Assembly (NCBI GenBank): GCA_002792395.1 | Contig: PFOG01000209.1 | Span: 1 to 6,643 of the forward strand | Reading direction: 5' to 3' | DNA length: 6,643 bases | From: Candidatus Portnoybacteria bacterium CG_4_10_14_0_2_um_filter_44_20 | GTDB taxonomy: Bacteria; Patescibacteriota; Minisyncoccia; Portnoybacterales; GCA-002795985 | Shown: positions 5,437 to 6,643 of the stretch, one piece after another | Position numbering within the stretch: position 1 is the stretch's first letter | Layout of the letters: every line of letters begins with the position of its first letter | Program-made: the position numbers and the translations under genes | Notes under the pieces: generated by a model | The model's database searches: none | What the model was told of the DNA's origin: nothing | What the model saw: the letters and a program-made list of their open reading frames with translations, nothing else

Positions 5437-6505
5437 ATTTGCTTGTTTTCAGGATTTCTCCAACTCTTCTCGCGTAACGGCCGAAAATTTCCCGACTTTT
5501 TTGTTTCAAATCGTTGCTCTCTAAAATTTTAATTGCTTCTTTTGGCTTCTTGCTCAGATCTCCCGGTTCGATTCCATATTCTTTGAATTTTTCAGACACC
5601 GCATCGCTAAAATTAAACCAGAGATCGGCTAATTTCTTCTCGGCCGGGCTTAAAGGCAAATTTTCCGTTTTTTTAATATAAGAAAAAAGCATTGCGCCGA
5701 TCTTCTGCGTTTCGGCCAGCATCCGATAGGACGGGTAATCTCTGAATTCCGGCGCTTTTAACTCTAATCTGAAAAATGTTCCGTTGTTTTTACCGCTACT
5801 GGATTTTTTACTTTTTTTCAGATTATATGGGAAAACTTTTAGCCGTCGTATCCGTTTCGTCGAAGTAAAGGCGTAATTCAAAGTGTCGCTTAGTGTTTCA
5901 ATATTATGGCAATGGCTAATCTTATAAGTTGTTATCGGCCACCCGAGATTAATATGAAGCGGAAACATCCGCTGCGCGGGAATTCGCTTACCCCGACCAT
6001 CATCGGTTTCTTCCAGCGGCAAAGCGCCCATCGCAACTAATTCCCGGAGCATTTGGGTCTGTATCCAAGAACTATAGCTGAAATCAGGATTAACCTCCCA
6101 AACATTAGCGACTGTATATTCTTCATAATTAGGGATACTAAGTTTTCTTAGTATGGCCACTTTGTCTGGCATCAAATCGCTTTTCTTCATCTCAATCTCA
6201 ATTCCGATGGTCGGTAACGGATTGCCTTCTTGGCTATATTCTTTTTCCATTTCCGACCACCGCTGGCACTTATTAATCTCTTTATTCAATTCTTTTTCGC
6301 TTGGTTTCGGATGATTTTTAAAGAAATTAAAAAGATGAAGCTTGATCGCTGGAATGGCCGTTGGTTCAAAATTACGGAGCCGCGTTTTGTCCAAAGCCGC
6401 AAAAACTTTTTCGACAATCGCCAAATCGCTCTCGGATATTGGCTGTCGATAGGCCGGATCGCCCCCACCTGTGCCAACAGATATTTCTTTCAATTGCCCC
6501 AACAT
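5435..6505 (-). CDS. Hypothetical protein, possible amidoligase/glutamate-cysteine-ligase-like fold
   Basis: I do not recognise the family with certainty. The protein is 356 residues, with no signal peptide or membrane segment. The N-terminal 90 residues are charged and mostly helical in character. A core follows with IGIEIEM (100-106), WEVNPDFSYSSW (136-147), PLHINLG (182-188) and RLELKAPEFRDY (246-257). The order GxEIE, then acidic D-x-S, then H-x-N, then R-x-E resembles the metal/ATP-binding strands of the glutamate-cysteine ligase and amidoligase superfamily, but the match is by eye and weak. A Lys/Ser-rich loop (230-239) and a Lys-rich C-terminus follow. The ATG has GAGGGG nine bases upstream (6515-6520), and a good promoter lies at 6547-6576. 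It has its own promoter and terminator, is more AT-rich than the other genes, and seems functionally separate from the redox module. Confidence 0.8.
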   Translation of the reverse strand: MLGQLKEISVGTGGGDPAYRQPISESDLAIVEKVFAALDKTRLRNFEPTAIPAIKLHLFNFFKNHPKPSEKELNKEINKCQRWSEMEKEYSQEGNPLPTIGIEIEMKKSDLMPDKVAILRKLSIPNYEEYTVANVWEVNPDFSYSSWIQTQMLRELVAMGALPLEETDDGRGKRIPAQRMFPLHINLGWPITTYKISHCHNIETLSDTLNYAFTSTKRIRRLKVFPYNLKKSKKSSSGKNNGTFFRLELKAPEFRDYPSYRMLAETQKIGAMLFSYIKKTENLPLSPAEKKLADLWFNFSDAVSEKFKEYGIEPGDLSKKPKEAIKILESNDLKQKSREIFGRYARRVGEILKTSK

Positions 6506-6514
6506 ATTCGTCTG

Positions 6515-6520
6515 CCCCTC
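6515..6520 (-). promoter_or_regulatory. Shine-Dalgarno site of the hypothetical gene
   Basis: GAGGGG on the - strand lies nine bases before the ATG at 6505-6503 and supports that start. Confidence 0.5.
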
Positions 6521-6546
6521 GCGTCAGGTTGTCAAAGATTTTCTTT

Positions 6547-6576
6547 ATTTTACCGTATAAATACCGTTTTTGTCAA
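6547..6576 (-). promoter_or_regulatory. Sigma-70-type promoter of the hypothetical gene
   Basis: On the - strand TTGACA (6576-6571, perfect -35) is followed after 18 bases by TAAAAT (6552-6547), one mismatch from TATAAT. Transcription would start near 6540, giving a leader of about 35 bases. The -35 box lies only about 11 bases from the apparent end of the IS-like element. Confidence 0.75.
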
Positions 6577-6600
6577 ATGTGTCGCCGGTACATTCAACCT

Positions 6601-6618
6601 TCAAGTGCAACACTTTGA
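6601..6618. repeat. Short dyad within the IS-like end
   Basis: TCAAGTG (6601-6607) and CACTTTGA (6611-6618) face each other across CAA with one bulged T; the core AAGTG-CAA-CACTT is perfect. It overlaps the proposed terminal inverted repeat and could be a transposase-binding or regulatory dyad, or chance. Confidence 0.3.
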
Positions 6619-6630
6619 TACAATCCGTGT

Positions 6631-6643
6631 ATGCGCTACAAAC
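6631..6643 (+). CDS. Possible start of an IS30-type transposase (truncated by window)
   Basis: The frame opens with ATG CGC TAC AAA and is cut by the window edge after four codons. It is the first ATG after an in-frame TGA at 6616. No Shine-Dalgarno site is visible; a TACAAT (6619-6624) seven bases upstream could be a -10 box giving a very short leader. The call rests on the IS30-like end just upstream and is weak alone. Confidence 0.25.

Larger units (their letters stand above)
6588..6643 (+). mobile_element. Probable left end of an IS30-family insertion sequence (partial)
   Basis: The stretch 6588-6615 carries the pattern ATTCAA, TCAA, GCAACA, TT at nearly the spacing I recall for the terminal inverted repeat of IS30, beginning with a GTA-like tip. 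A short open frame starts at 6631 with M-R-Y-K, and the start of IS30-type transposases often reads M-x-Y-K. The element runs off the window, so the right inverted repeat, target duplication and transposase body cannot be seen. The exact tip could be one to three bases from 6588. The comparison is from memory and not computed. Confidence 0.42.

Noticed and set aside
6530..6535. Second TTGACA on the - strand close to the hypothetical gene
   Set aside because: No -10 box lies 16-18 bases downstream; that spot is just before the start codon and reads GACGAA. The TTGACA at 6571-6576 has a good -10 and explains transcription.
1..6643. tRNA, rRNA, CRISPR array or riboswitch
   Set aside because: No cloverleaf, rRNA-like stretch, regularly spaced repeats or recognisable aptamer was seen in the intergenic spaces, all of which are short.

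Overview
The window looks like a metabolic locus of an uncultured anaerobic bacterium. Two oxidoreductase systems that normally work with low-potential ferredoxin lie tail to tail: a tungsten/molybdenum aldehyde:ferredoxin oxidoreductase (AOR) on the + strand, and a CoA-linked 2-oxoacid:ferredoxin oxidoreductase (OFOR/KOR) operon on the - strand. Promoters and Shine-Dalgarno sites are bacterial in style (two perfect TTGACA -35 boxes, GGAGG-type sites). TGA is used as a stop in the ATGA gene junctions and Trp is encoded by TGG, so lineages that read UGA as an amino acid are unlikely. A palindromic element inside a coding linker, an IS30-like end and the style of the 356-residue hypothetical protein remind me of Patescibacteria (CPR) genomes, but that is only an impression and the lineage is not established.

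Layout. 1-57: AT-rich leader of aor with a dyad and a GGAGG site. 58-2211 (+): AOR, 717 residues. 2245-2270: strong terminator between convergent genes. 2282-2536 (-): small TusA/YedF-family protein with a GTG start. 2583-3059, 3056-3886 and 3883-5265 (-): gamma, beta and ferredoxin-fused alpha subunits of an OFOR, in transcription order alpha, beta, gamma, tusA-like. The first two junctions are 4-base ATGA overlaps. 5349-5377: promoter of this operon. 5415-5436: terminator of the next gene, overlapping its stop codon. 5435-6505 (-): hypothetical protein with faint glutamate-cysteine-ligase/amidoligase-like motifs and its own promoter at 6547-6576. About 6588-6643: probable left end of an IS30-family insertion sequence, with the first codons of its transposase at the right edge.

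How the genes may work together (inference). The OFOR would oxidatively decarboxylate a 2-oxoacid, most likely 2-oxoglutarate, to an acyl-CoA and pass electrons through its fused 2[4Fe-4S] domain to ferredoxin. The AOR would interconvert an aldehyde and a carboxylic acid with the same ferredoxin pool. The TusA-like protein could carry sulfur, possibly for pyranopterin cofactor, Fe-S or tRNA thiolation. The AOR and OFOR are thus linked by redox currency rather than by a shared transcript. The hypothetical gene and the IS end look unrelated to this module, and that part is visibly more AT-rich. I see no RNA gene and no CRISPR array. No stretch over 300 bases lacks a gene.
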